Shown here one piece after another: positions 10,359 to 21,085 of a stretch of 64,000 nt of DNA. A program made the translations under genes and the position numbers. The stretch is from NCBI GenBank assembly GCA_943788245.1, contig CALSPN010000001.1:27818-91817 (forward strand). The letters are read 5' to 3'. This stretch comes from an uncultured Verrucomicrobiae bacterium (GTDB lineage: Bacteria > Verrucomicrobiota > Verrucomicrobiia > Limisphaerales > AAA164-E04). The notes beneath the pieces were generated by a model, which was not told the DNA's origin, did not search any database, and saw nothing but the letters and a program-made list of their open reading frames with translations. Position 1 is the stretch's first letter; every line of letters starts with the position of its first letter.

Positions 10359-11044
10359 TGATCAAAGGGTTTCCACAAACAAAAAAGAATTCAATCCGGG
10401 GCTTGGCTGCCGGTGGAGCTCTTCTGATCTCAACTGGATTGTTTTTGGTTATCCCGTTGACGCAAACTTTGAATGATACGGAAAAAGACAGCGTGGAATA
10501 CAGAACAATGCTGATGGCACCGCCACCGCCACCTGCCTTCATTCCCCCATCCGAAGAGGTCAGTGACATGGAGATTGATCTTCAACCTGTCATTCCGAAA
10601 ATGGAACGTCCTGTCGAGGAAGTTCCCCTTCGTCAGCTCGAGCTTTCTCTCGCTCCCGGTATGGGAGTTGCCTTATCAATGGGGATCCCGAATATTCCCA
10701 CCATTGATGGAATAGATACATTAGCAGATATCGAAAAAGTATTCAATTTTGATGAGCTTCTGCAGGTTCCAACCCTTTTAAACGGACAGATGATTCGCGC
10801 TGATTTTCCCAGGGAACTTGCTAGAAGAGGTTTGAAGGAGGCCAGGATTAATCTGGAAATATTGATCGATAAGACCGGAAAGGTAAAAGTCAATCGTATC
10901 CTTTCCATCTCCTTCGATCACCCTCGATTGCGCGAAGCTGCAAAGAAAGCAGCTTCACAAGCACGTTTTTCAATCACCAAGGTGAACGGTCGGCCAGTCA
11001 CCGTGCGCGGCAGTTTTCCAATGACATTGCAGGCTCCCAGATGA
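10358..11044 (+). CDS. tonB: TonB family energy transducer
   Basis: N-terminal TM, proline-rich APPPPPAFIPPSEE, C-terminal RGLKEARINLEILIDKTGKVKVNRILSISFDHPRLREAAKKAASQARFSITKVNGRPVTVRGSFPMTL. Confidence 0.87.
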   Translation: MIKGFPQTKKNSIRGLAAGGALLISTGLFLVIPLTQTLNDTEKDSVEYRTMLMAPPPPPAFIPPSEEVSDMEIDLQPVIPKMERPVEEVPLRQLELSLAPGMGVALSMGIPNIPTIDGIDTLADIEKVFNFDELLQVPTLLNGQMIRADFPRELARRGLKEARINLEILIDKTGKVKVNRILSISFDHPRLREAAKKAASQARFSITKVNGRPVTVRGSFPMTLQAPR

Positions 11045-12414
11045 TACATTTCACTACTTATCCATACATTTTAGTTCTGATAGTAACTGTGCACTCGATA
11101 CTGCTAGCATCGGGCGCTTCCTTTCCTCTCACGGATTCAGATCCTGACAGTGCGGCTTTCAGGCGTCGGTTTCTGGCCAGTCATGGAGTCAATGAAGCCA
11201 TTGAACCCAAATTGACAGTCAAAGATCGGCCGCTGCAGGAAGCCATCATGCCTCTTATCCGAACGAACCCACAAAAAGCAATCGAACTTATCGAGAAAGA
11301 GCTCACGCCAGATACTAATCCCGCTTTTTTGAATATTCTTGGTAATCTTTATTACCAGACAAGTGATTATCCCAGCACCGAAATTTACATGCTCCGCGCA
11401 TTGAAAAAGTTTCCTTCACTGAGGCGATCATGGAGAACACTTGCTCTATCCTATGTGCAGCGTGGAATGATGGATCAAGCAATCGGTCCATTGATCAAGG
11501 TCATCGAACTGGGGGGTGGTGATGCTCAATCATATGGATTGCTTGCTTACGCGCATCTGAATGAAGCTCATTATGAATCAGCTTTGTCTGCCTATCGCAT
11601 GGCGCGTATGTTCGACCCGAACAGCTTTGATTTCAAAAGAGGTCAAGCAATGTGCCTGATCAAGACGGAACAGTTGAGATCAGCCATTGCGTTGTTTGAC
11701 GAACTCATCGTTGAAAGACCTGAAGAATCGACCTTCTGGTTGGCTCAGGTCAATGCCTTTCTGAGCTCAGAACAAACAGGAAAAGCCATCGCCAATCTTC
11801 AAATTTTGTCAGATTCAGGAGCATCCACCTGGGAGAGTCAGATGATGCTTGGGGACCTTTACCTGAATGAGGATCTTTCCAAATTAGCCTTGGACAGTTA
11901 CGCGCAAGGTTATCGCAAGCATCCACCTGTCGCAATGTCTCAAGCGGTCCGGCCATTGATTTATCTAGTCGGGAAAAGGTGCTTTGAAGAAGCTCAATCT
12001 TACTTTCAGCTCATCCAGTCAGATATACAAGGGAGTCTTGGCCTTGAGTTACAACGCCAGGTGAATACTGCATTGGCAAGGATTGAAATGAGGCTTGGCG
12101 ATCCAAAAAAAGCGTATGCGATTTTGACCGCATCAGTCGAAGAGGATCCTTTGGACGGTAACAGTCTGATGCTTCTCGGAGAGTATCATCTCGAAAATCA
12201 GGACTATGAAGAATCCGAGTATTATTTCGAAAGAGCCACGGCGCTGGGTCCATTTGAGGCCGATGCCTATATTTTTCTGGGACGTTTACAGGTGAAACAA
12301 GGGAACCTCAAAGCGGCTTTGATCCCGCTCCGCGAAGCTCAAAAGGTTGAGAATACCCCTAACCTGCAGCGCTACATTGAGTCGATCGAAAGTGCATTAG
12401 ACCCACGGCGTTGA
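11041..12414 (+). CDS. Tetratricopeptide repeat protein of the TonB operon
   Basis: Signal peptide and multiple TPR-like helices (AFLNILGNLYYQTSDYPSTEIYMLRALKKFP; NSLMLLGEYHLENQDYEESEYYFERATALGP); 4-bp overlap with tonB. Confidence 0.85.
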   Translation: MIHFTTYPYILVLIVTVHSILLASGASFPLTDSDPDSAAFRRRFLASHGVNEAIEPKLTVKDRPLQEAIMPLIRTNPQKAIELIEKELTPDTNPAFLNILGNLYYQTSDYPSTEIYMLRALKKFPSLRRSWRTLALSYVQRGMMDQAIGPLIKVIELGGGDAQSYGLLAYAHLNEAHYESALSAYRMARMFDPNSFDFKRGQAMCLIKTEQLRSAIALFDELIVERPEESTFWLAQVNAFLSSEQTGKAIANLQILSDSGASTWESQMMLGDLYLNEDLSKLALDSYAQGYRKHPPVAMSQAVRPLIYLVGKRCFEEAQSYFQLIQSDIQGSLGLELQRQVNTALARIEMRLGDPKKAYAILTASVEEDPLDGNSLMLLGEYHLENQDYEESEYYFERATALGPFEADAYIFLGRLQVKQGNLKAALIPLREAQKVENTPNLQRYIESIESALDPRR

Positions 12415-12707
12415 AACGAAAAGCATTCGGTGAAGATGTGTCACTGTGGGAAAGTATGGTTTGTCCTTCGTATGAAGGGACTGTCCTATCGTTTCCATTC
12501 ACCATGGTATTTCCATAGTGTTTAATTTCAGGTGATGTTTTTCGCCATGGTTGTTGAAAGATCCTGATAATGTTTTCCAATCACTTGCGTATGGTCAGGG
12601 TGACAAGTTCGGTGAAACACTCATGATCAATAGCAAAATTGCGATGTAAATCCCCAGTAATGAGATTCCTTGTCGACTTGTGAACTTTGCCGCATTCCCA
12701 TGATGAT

Positions 12708-14291
12708 TTAGTTCGTTTTTCGGATTCCATGGTTTGGGTTGTTGCGCCCATCGAAATATTTGTCTCGAATCCACTTCGGTTGCCATCGGTCAAGGGTGCG
12801 TTTATCGTTCGCGTAATTGGGTTTTTTTGATGCAGGATTCGCAACGCCTAGAGGGTAAGGATCACCGAGTTTTTTACGGTGAGTCTCCATCAGTTTGGAC
12901 ATTCTGATGACTTGTGACTGGTGAGCAGGATCATGGAGCAAATCAGTGGTTTCGTGCGGATCCGCTTCAAGGTTGAAAAGAAGACGGTGATTGATTTTAG
13001 GGTAAACATGCAGTTTCCATTTTCCATCGCTGACGGCACGCTGGTTGTCCTGGAAAGGTAGGAAAACAGAATCGTGCACTTGAGGGATTTCAAGATGCAT
13101 GATCGACCGCAGATTTTTGGAATCGTTTTCAACTGGCTGCTCCACGCTTGCGAAATCACAGATGGTGGCGTAAAGATCGTGCACGTAGGTGAAAGCATTG
13201 CTTGATTGGCCAGAAGGAATGCCGGGCCCACTCAGAATCAGTGGGCAACTCATGCTTTGTTCATAAACATTTTGTTTACCCAGTAGCCCGTGACTGCCCA
13301 TTGCCAACCCATGATCTGCTGTATAAATGACGATCGTGTTTTTTGAATGAATACTTTTTTCAAGTGCTTTGATAATCCGGCCGACTTGTTCGTCGAGGTG
13401 TGTGATCAAACCGTAGTATTCACAAAGTTGATCACTGATCATTTCCTTCGTGCGTGGCCAGGGTGCGAGTCCTTCATCACGACCGGATGTGGCTTGAGGG
13501 GCATTTTGAAACGGGTGCTGTGGCAGGAAATTCAAGGGGAGGGGGGGGCGGTTCTTGTAATACTTCTGACGATACTTTTCCGGTGGATTACGTGGATCAT
13601 GCGGAGCCATGAAAGCAACATACAGGAAGAAAGGTTGTTCTGTTCCAGCGCCCTGAATATACTGTATAGCTTCATCTGCGAACACAGTGCTGGAGAATCC
13701 GCCAGCATCCCGTTTTGCGCTTAGTTTGCCTTCAGACAGGTCCTGAACCTGGAAATCAGCATGATTTGCCATTCCCCCCATGTAGATGGACTGTCCGTTG
13801 TGAAAAGATTGGTCCAGTGTGCTTTTGCCATTGTGCCATTTGCCGATGATGAAAGATTGGTAGTCACCTCTCTCACTCAGCAAAGCCGGCAGCGGTTTGG
13901 CGTTTCCCCAATTGGATTGAGGTTTATTACGAGGCAGTCGCATCCAGTGGCGCCCAGTCATCAACATGGCTCGACTCGCGACACATACAGCACCGCTGAA
14001 CGATCCCGCGCAATAATTGCGTCTAAAGCTGAAGCCACTTTCTGCCAATCGGTCCAAATTTGGGGTCTGAATGTGTGGGTTTCCATGTGCTCCAACCGTG
14101 TCCGCTCGCTGATCGTCAGCGAAAAGGAAAATGATATTGGGACGTGTTGCGCTCCTCGCCTGAACCAGGCAGACAAAGATCAAGCCAATGAGAAGGGCGA
14201 TTCGTTGCATCCTGGCGCTTGGAGAACTCAGCTTATTCTTCGTGATCATACCTCGGTTGTTATCAAAAAATATTGTGGTGTATGAGATCAT
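12708..14291 (-). CDS. Sulfatase (formylglycine-type); true start probably near 14210-14249
   Basis: RPNIIFLFADDQRADTVGAHGNPHIQTPNLDRLAESG, CVASRAMLMTGR (CxAxR motif), TADHGLAMGSHGLLGKQNVYEQS. MQRIALLIGLIFVCLVQARSA reads as a signal peptide. Confidence 0.9.
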   Translation of the reverse strand: MISYTTIFFDNNRGMITKNKLSSPSARMQRIALLIGLIFVCLVQARSATRPNIIFLFADDQRADTVGAHGNPHIQTPNLDRLAESGFSFRRNYCAGSFSGAVCVASRAMLMTGRHWMRLPRNKPQSNWGNAKPLPALLSERGDYQSFIIGKWHNGKSTLDQSFHNGQSIYMGGMANHADFQVQDLSEGKLSAKRDAGGFSSTVFADEAIQYIQGAGTEQPFFLYVAFMAPHDPRNPPEKYRQKYYKNRPPLPLNFLPQHPFQNAPQATSGRDEGLAPWPRTKEMISDQLCEYYGLITHLDEQVGRIIKALEKSIHSKNTIVIYTADHGLAMGSHGLLGKQNVYEQSMSCPLILSGPGIPSGQSSNAFTYVHDLYATICDFASVEQPVENDSKNLRSIMHLEIPQVHDSVFLPFQDNQRAVSDGKWKLHVYPKINHRLLFNLEADPHETTDLLHDPAHQSQVIRMSKLMETHRKKLGDPYPLGVANPASKKPNYANDKRTLDRWQPKWIRDKYFDGRNNPNHGIRKTN

Positions 14292-14437
14292 TAAACGGAG
14301 ATCCGTTTCTCATATCAATCTTATTGGCTGTCTCCATGGAGAAATGTGCTTATACCCGTATTCTTTCCTTCCTCATTCAACCCTTGACCAGGCGATCTCA
14401 GGGGAAAACCGTTGTCTTCGATGGGCTTTTGATCGTA

Positions 14438-15883
14438 TTAAACCATGAGGTCATGCAACACATGTCCATGAACATCCGTAAGTCGAAAGCGCCGGCCTTG
14501 GAATTTGAAGGTGAACTGTTCGTGGTGGATGCCCATCAGATGCATTAAAGTAGCTTGAAAGTCATGAATATGGACCGAGTTTTCAACTATGTTATAGCTG
14601 AAATCGTCAGTTTGGCCATAAGTCCTTCCTCCCTGAATACCTCCTCCGGCCATCCAGATGGAAAAACACTTTGGATGATGATCTCGTCCGTAATTTGTTT
14701 GCGTCAGTTCCCCTTGGGAATAGTTGGTACGCCCGAATTCTCCTCCCCAGACCACCAGTGTTTCGTCCAGCATCCCCCGTTGTTTGAGATCTGTGATGAG
14801 GGCTGCTGATGCCTGGTCGGTATCTTTGCATTGACGCTGGATTCCTGATGGCAAATCGTCATGTTGATCCCAGCCGCGATGGTAGAGCTGAATGAACTTA
14901 ACCCCTTTTTCCGCCATCCTTCGCGCCAGCAGGCAGTTTGCTGCAAATGTACCCGAATCTCTTGATGTTTCACCATAGAGATCGAAAATGTGATCGGGCT
15001 CGTCAGTGGTATTGGTTATTTCAGGAACGGAGGTCTGCATGCGAAACGCCATCTCGTATTGAGCAATGCGCGTTTGAATTTCCGGGTCATTGAAGCGTTG
15101 GGACTGCCGTTCCTGCAATTGGCGCAGAATGTCCAGCTGATCTCTGCGGTCCTTGAAATCCACCCCGGGAGGATTGTTGAGGTAAAGCACGGGATCTTTC
15201 CCTGACCTGAATTGTACTCCTTGATGTTGTGAAGGTAGGAATCCGTTTCCCCACAATCGCGCGTAGAGAGGCTGTCCGTAGCGTTCCTTTGTGATCAAAA
15301 CGATGAAGGCCGGCAGGTTTTCGTTGTCGCTTCCCAAGCCGTAATCAATCCATGAACCAATCGCAGGGCGACCAGGAAATTGAGAGCCAGTCTGAATCAA
15401 TGTGGCGGCTGGATCGTGATTGATCGCATCGGTATGCATGGAGTTGATGACGCAAATATCATCGGCTACTTTGGCGGTGTGCGGCAGCAGGCTGCTGAAC
15501 CAGGTGCCTGATTGACCATGACGGGAGAATGGGAACTGGGAGCCAGCCATCGGAAAAGAACTTTGACCCGCCGTCATGCCGGTGAGGCGCTGACCTTGAC
15601 GTATTGATTCCGGTAGTTCCTGTCCATGTCTCTGATGGAGTATGGGTTTGTGATCGAAGGTTTCGATCTGTGAAGGAGCACCGCTTTGGAATAGATAGAT
15701 GACGCGTTTTGCCTTTGGGGCGAAATGGGGCAGGCTATTTTGGGTTCCGGTCGCAGCCCATCCTGTTCGATGCAATAATGTCGATAAACCCAAGGCGCCC
15801 AGACCACCTGCCGATTGACCGAGAAAGGTGCGACGGTTCAGTCTGTTGGACTCGTTGATGATGTCGTGCATGCTATTTTTCAT
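14438..15883 (-). CDS. DUF1501 family protein (Tat-type signal)
   Basis: NRRTFLGQSAGGLGALGLSTLL signal; KRVIYLFQSGAPSQIETFDHKP; WGGEFGRTNYSQG...GRDHHPKCFSIWMAGGGIQGG. Confidence 0.9.
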   Translation of the reverse strand: MKNSMHDIINESNRLNRRTFLGQSAGGLGALGLSTLLHRTGWAATGTQNSLPHFAPKAKRVIYLFQSGAPSQIETFDHKPILHQRHGQELPESIRQGQRLTGMTAGQSSFPMAGSQFPFSRHGQSGTWFSSLLPHTAKVADDICVINSMHTDAINHDPAATLIQTGSQFPGRPAIGSWIDYGLGSDNENLPAFIVLITKERYGQPLYARLWGNGFLPSQHQGVQFRSGKDPVLYLNNPPGVDFKDRRDQLDILRQLQERQSQRFNDPEIQTRIAQYEMAFRMQTSVPEITNTTDEPDHIFDLYGETSRDSGTFAANCLLARRMAEKGVKFIQLYHRGWDQHDDLPSGIQRQCKDTDQASAALITDLKQRGMLDETLVVWGGEFGRTNYSQGELTQTNYGRDHHPKCFSIWMAGGGIQGGRTYGQTDDFSYNIVENSVHIHDFQATLMHLMGIHHEQFTFKFQGRRFRLTDVHGHVLHDLMV

Positions 15884-15923
15884 CTGATGAAGGTGTTGAA
15901 TATTGTTACCGCTTGCGCCTGTT

Positions 15924-18900
15924 TCAACGTTTCATGTAGGCTTCGTCAAAATTCATGATCGTCGAGGCAACTTGTGTCAACGCTGCCGTCTGAACCCGGT
16001 CCAGCTTCGGATTCAGAGGATACGCTCCTACCTCCAATAAGGCATTCGTTGCCTCTGGATTGTTTTCGTATTTGGTGTAAGCCCGATCAAAAAGGGTGGT
16101 CAGCAAGTTGAGTTCGGTTGCGTCCGGATACCTCCCGCATAGAAGTCGAAATCCCAAGTTCAATTGATGATCGATGGTTTTGCCTGCTTCTAGTTGCATG
16201 CGCTGTGCCAGCACTCGTGCAGCTTCCATGAACTCTGGATCGTTGAGTAAGGTCAATGCCTGGATCGGCGTGTTGGTATGCTCGCGTTTCACCGTGCATA
16301 CCGAACGATTGGGCGCATCAAAGGCGATCATGGCAGGGTGAGGTGTGGTTCTTCGAACGAAGGTGTACATGCTTCGACGATAAAGGCTTGGAGCCTGTGT
16401 CGTGCTTGTAAGCGCTTCCGGGACCCGTTTTTTCTACCCACAATCCAGCAGGTTGATAGGGTTTGACACTTGGTCCACCGACTTTACGCGCAAGGAGACC
16501 GCTTGCGCTCAGCGCATTGTCACGAATCATTTCGGCTGAAAGACGGTGATATGGACCTCTTGCGAGGTAGGTGTTAGTCGGATCCTTTTCCATGTGCTGC
16601 TGCGCACTGACTGAGGATTGTTGGTATGCGGCAGAAGTCACCATGGTGCGAATCAACCAGCGCAGATCCCAGCCAGATTCCATGAAAGACACGGCTAACC
16701 AATCCAGGAGTTTGGCATGCGAGGGCGGAGCGCCTTGTGAACCGAAGTCTTGCGGCGTGTCGACAATGCCCCTTCCAAAGATCATTTGCCAATAGCGATT
16801 GACCGTGACGCGCGCGGTCAGGGGGGTTCTTTATGTCGGTTAACCATTGAGCCAATCCCAGGCGGTTTCGAGGCAGATCATCATCGAAAGCAAAGATCTT
16901 GTCCGGTGCATCGGGAAATACCTCCTCAGTTGGAGCGTCGTATTGGCCACGATTCAATACAAAAGTCTTACGAACTTTTTCCATTTCTCCCAATACCATC
17001 ATTTCAGGTACACTTTTGAGTAAGGCTAATTTACGTTTTGTCAACGACCGGATTTTATTTCTTAAATCACGGGATTTCGCCTCTTCGCGACGCAGTAAAT
17101 GATCCGTAAAATAGGATGGAGGTTGGGATGATTCGTCCAGCGACTGATTGGTCAGCGTTGAGAACAAAGCAGCAGATTCCCGTTCGCTGAGGCATGATTT
17201 GAAAAATGTAATGTGATCGATGCTGCCGAGGAACACGCCGTTGTCACCCGTGTAAAAACGGCCACTTCTGCCAACGATAACCGGTTTTTGTGGCCACCCT
17301 TCCTGTTTTCCCCAGCTGTGGACAATACTTCGATAAAGGTTGTCGTAAGGAACGGTGTGATGGACCTTCTTTCCATTGACGAATAGCCCTGTATCCTGCG
17401 TGTTACCCAATCCACCATATGTGAACATGACATGATGCCATTCGTCCCTGGCTAACGAGATCTCTGATGTTATCTGCAGATAATTCTGCGGCCAAAATCC
17501 GATCAATCTCAAGTTGAGCCGGCTTTCCTCATCCAGAAAGAAATCCCAGCCCTTCCATGCATTACCAAGCTCACCTGAAATGCCCATGATGGATTGGTTT
17601 TTGCCGGCCTTTTCCGAACGAATCCAGGCGCCGGCGGAGAAAGGTTCGTTTATTTCGAACGTTCCGTCCTCACGTAGAAAGACCAGATCAAACTCCTTGT
17701 CAAAACGGAGGGCATTTCCGACGCGCCCATTTACCTGTTCAGGGTCACCAGATGCCACGGACTTTGGATTGTCATCCACCATTTTGTCGATAGGTGTGTT
17801 GCGAACCACCCGGTGTATGGCGCCTTTGACAGGGATTTTTTCTTTGCGCATCGTATCCAGAGGGAATACGGCTTCTGGAACGGGTGCTGAAACAGGAGTC
17901 GTCTTTAGTCGTTGGATAGTTTTGGCATCAGCGATCCAATCTCTTTTCACTTCCTCAAGTTCTCTGAATGCCTGATCCAACTCTTCCTCGAGCTGTTGTA
18001 GATCGTGCTCTTTTTCAGGGTCGGGTAAAAGGAGCACGGGGCCGGAAGAACTGCCACCTTCGGCTACCATGCCCAGCTCCTTCTGATTATTGAAAAAAGC
18101 GGACAACTGATAATAATCTTTTTGTGAAATTGGATCGAATTTGTGGTCATGACAACTGGCGCATTCCAGAGTCAACCCCATGAAAGCGGTGCCAACAGTA
18201 TTGATACGGTCCTGTACATATTTGATGCGAAATTCCTCATCAATGATGCCGCCCTCGGCTGACACTGGATGATTGCGATTGAAAGCCGTAGCCAGGATTT
18301 GCTCTCGCGTGGCGTTTGGAAGGAGATCGCCCGCCAACTGCCAAGTGATGAATGCGTCATAGGGCATGTTCTGTTGAAAGGCCTTGATTACCCAATCGCG
18401 CCATGGCCAATGATAACGCTCGCGATCTCCATGCATTCCCTGTGAATCGGCGTAACGCGCTACATCCAGCCACTCCATGGCCAGACGCTCCGCATGTGCT
18501 TGCGAATGCAAAAAACGATCGATCAATTTTTCGTAGGCCGTGGGAGAGTCATCAGCCAGAAAAGTATCGATTTCTTCCGGGCTGGGTGGCAAACCGGTCA
18601 AATCGAAACTCAGGCGACGGATCAGATACTCCTTTGAAGCCCTGAGTGTGGGGTCTAGATCGCGATCTTTCAATGCGCTCAAAACGAATGCGTCGATCGG
18701 ATGACGAATCATATGCCCATTTTCTTGCAAAGGGTTTTCCTGTTCGAATGGGAGGGTGGATTTGACGGCTGGAACAAAGGCCCAATGCTCTGTCCATGAA
18801 GCGCCCTCATTGATCCATTGGAGTATTTGTTGTTTTTCCTTTGTGGACAAACTTAAATTAGACTCAGGAGGCGGCATGCGTTCGTCAGAGTCTTCAGACT

Positions 18901-19243
18901 GCATACGTTGCCACGCAATACTTCGATCGGGATCACTTGGGACAAAGGCGTGACCATCGGAATCTTTCAGTAAGGCGAATGCATGATCCTTGTGGTCCAG
19001 CCTGAGGTCGGCTTTGCGTGCGCTGTCGTCAGGGCCGTGACACGGAAAACATCGATCAGAGAGGATGGGAAGAATATGAGTATTGAAATCGATCGGACCG
19101 GACGCTGCTTCATCAGCTCGGGCAGGTCCGGTGTTTATCGACAGGCAACACACCAGACAGACCATCCTGACACAGACAGAAAATCGGAACCGCAAGGCTT
19201 CACTTCGAATGCGTTCATGAATGTTCATAAGTTTTTTATTCAT
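15924..19243 (-). pseudogene. PSD1-type cytochrome c domain protein (PSC1/DUF1549/LamG-like/DUF1553), split by two single-base frameshifts (or sequence errors)
   Basis: ORFs 16574..19243, 16318..16785 and 15924..16370 are consecutive parts of one protein. [119 protein letters not shown]. Breaks at the G6 run 16821-16826 and near 16385. Confidence 0.85.
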
Positions 19244-19795
19244 GGTTATTTTGTGATGTCGGGATTCGGAATGTTCAGATCCTACTTATCGTGTGAGATC
19301 TGTCGAGCAGAAGAGGGGGAGTGGTTGGATGATGTTTTTTCTGTGAGAAGGGCCTGAGGAGATGCATTTGAATCATCGAACCCTTAACCCGCCAGGCTTT
19401 GATACAAGGTTCTCATGATGATGTGGGCATCTTCCTGCATTTTGCTTTCAAATTGGATGCGAAAATGCAGCCTCGACGGCAGATCGAGTCGTCATGATCC
19501 GGCTCTGGCAGTGTGCAGGAATGCTTGCGGCAGGGGATGGGAAAGGGCACTGGAAACGACAAGGGACAGGGAAGTTCCGGAACCACCTGCTCTGATCTTT
19601 GCTGGAGTCCATGGATTTGATGTTCTTATCCATTGCATCACATACTCCTCATACCCCCATCCATCGTCTAAAAGAGATGATCCGCGGCGCTTTTACGGAT
19701 CATGCTTGCATGATTGATTTGTCATGAAGAGTCATTTACACTTTGCTCTATTCAGAATCAATCTTAAGACAAGAAGTCGTTCAAAAGAAAAAAAT

Positions 19796-20839
19796 ATGAG
19801 AATCAAAACCCATAGCAAGCTTATGTCCATGCTCACCCTTTGTGCCATATTGCTGCAGGGAGCGTTTTCCCTGCAAGCGGAACCGTGGGTGGTTTATGAA
19901 GGGGATTCAGGGCCAGGGAAGGGGAAACATATTTTATTCATTGCTTCTGATCATGAATATCGAGGTGAAGAATCTTGTCCGGCGATTGCCCGCATCCTTG
20001 CCAAACGTTACGGTTTCAAATGTACCGTGCTTTTTGGTCAGACATCTGAAGGATTTATCAAGCCTGGCTCATCAATCATACCGGGGATTGATGCCATTGA
20101 CGATGCGGACATGTTGTTCCTGTTCATGCGGTTCCTCCATCCAGACGATGCGTGGATGGCAAAGTTTGAAGGCTACCTTGATCGTGGAGGACCCTTGCTT
20201 GGCCTTCGCACCACGACACATGCATTCAATGGCATCAAGGGTAAATACGCCAAGTACAACTACAATACATCCGGTGATTTTGTCGGTGGATTCGGTCGGC
20301 AAATTCTTGGTGAGACATGGAACCCCGCATTGGGTGCCGGTCATTACGGTAGTAATCACAAGTATGCAACTTCGATGCATGTGGTTCCTGGTCAGGCGAG
20401 TCATCCTGTGATGCGAGGAGTGAAGGATATGCATGCCATGGCGGGAGCCTACTCTGCTGTCCCGATGCCGGGCTCTACTATCCTTGCCAAAAATCAGGTA
20501 CTCTCTTCCATGGAAGTTGGAGCCAAGCCTCTGGAGAACAAACCCCCACAACCCGCCGCCTGGGTAAAAACTTATCAGTCGAAATCTGGCAAGGAAGGGC
20601 GCGTATTCTGTTCAACTCAAGGCGCCTCCGAGGACATCCTCAGTGAGGGAGTCCGGCGCATGATCGTCAACGCGACGCTCTGGTGCATGGGGATGGAGAA
20701 AGAGATTGAAGCCGATGCAGATGTCTCATTTGTCGGACCTTACAATCCAAGTACCTTCAGTTTTAACCCTTCCATCACCGACGCAAAGCCCAGCGATATC
20801 CGAGGGTGGGATACTGCCATTCTGAAAAACAAGGACTAG
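19796..20839 (+). CDS. ThuA-like domain secreted protein
   Basis: ORF 19724..20839; signal peptide MRIKTHSKLMSMLTLCAILLQGAFSLQA; GKHILFIASDHEYRGEESCPAIARILAKRYGF...LLGLRTTTHAFNG...HPVMRG. Confidence 0.72.
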   Translation: MRIKTHSKLMSMLTLCAILLQGAFSLQAEPWVVYEGDSGPGKGKHILFIASDHEYRGEESCPAIARILAKRYGFKCTVLFGQTSEGFIKPGSSIIPGIDAIDDADMLFLFMRFLHPDDAWMAKFEGYLDRGGPLLGLRTTTHAFNGIKGKYAKYNYNTSGDFVGGFGRQILGETWNPALGAGHYGSNHKYATSMHVVPGQASHPVMRGVKDMHAMAGAYSAVPMPGSTILAKNQVLSSMEVGAKPLENKPPQPAAWVKTYQSKSGKEGRVFCSTQGASEDILSEGVRRMIVNATLWCMGMEKEIEADADVSFVGPYNPSTFSFNPSITDAKPSDIRGWDTAILKNKD

Positions 20840-21085
20840 GCGGCGTGGGTTGAAGCAGTAAAGTCGTGCGCCAGCACGGTTGATGTGGCCTCCATGCGAG
20901 CCTGATGCTGAACTGATTCGAACTTATGGTTGGCTTAAGCTTCACATAGCTGCGTATGAGTCATCGCAGTAAAAGGGATTGAGAGTGTTTTTTGGGGCAA
21001 CGCCTGATGTGATCAAGAGTCAGCGTGGCGAATGCCCTCATCAGCTTTTGGAAATAATGATGCCTGATTTTGAGCACTGCTGAAA

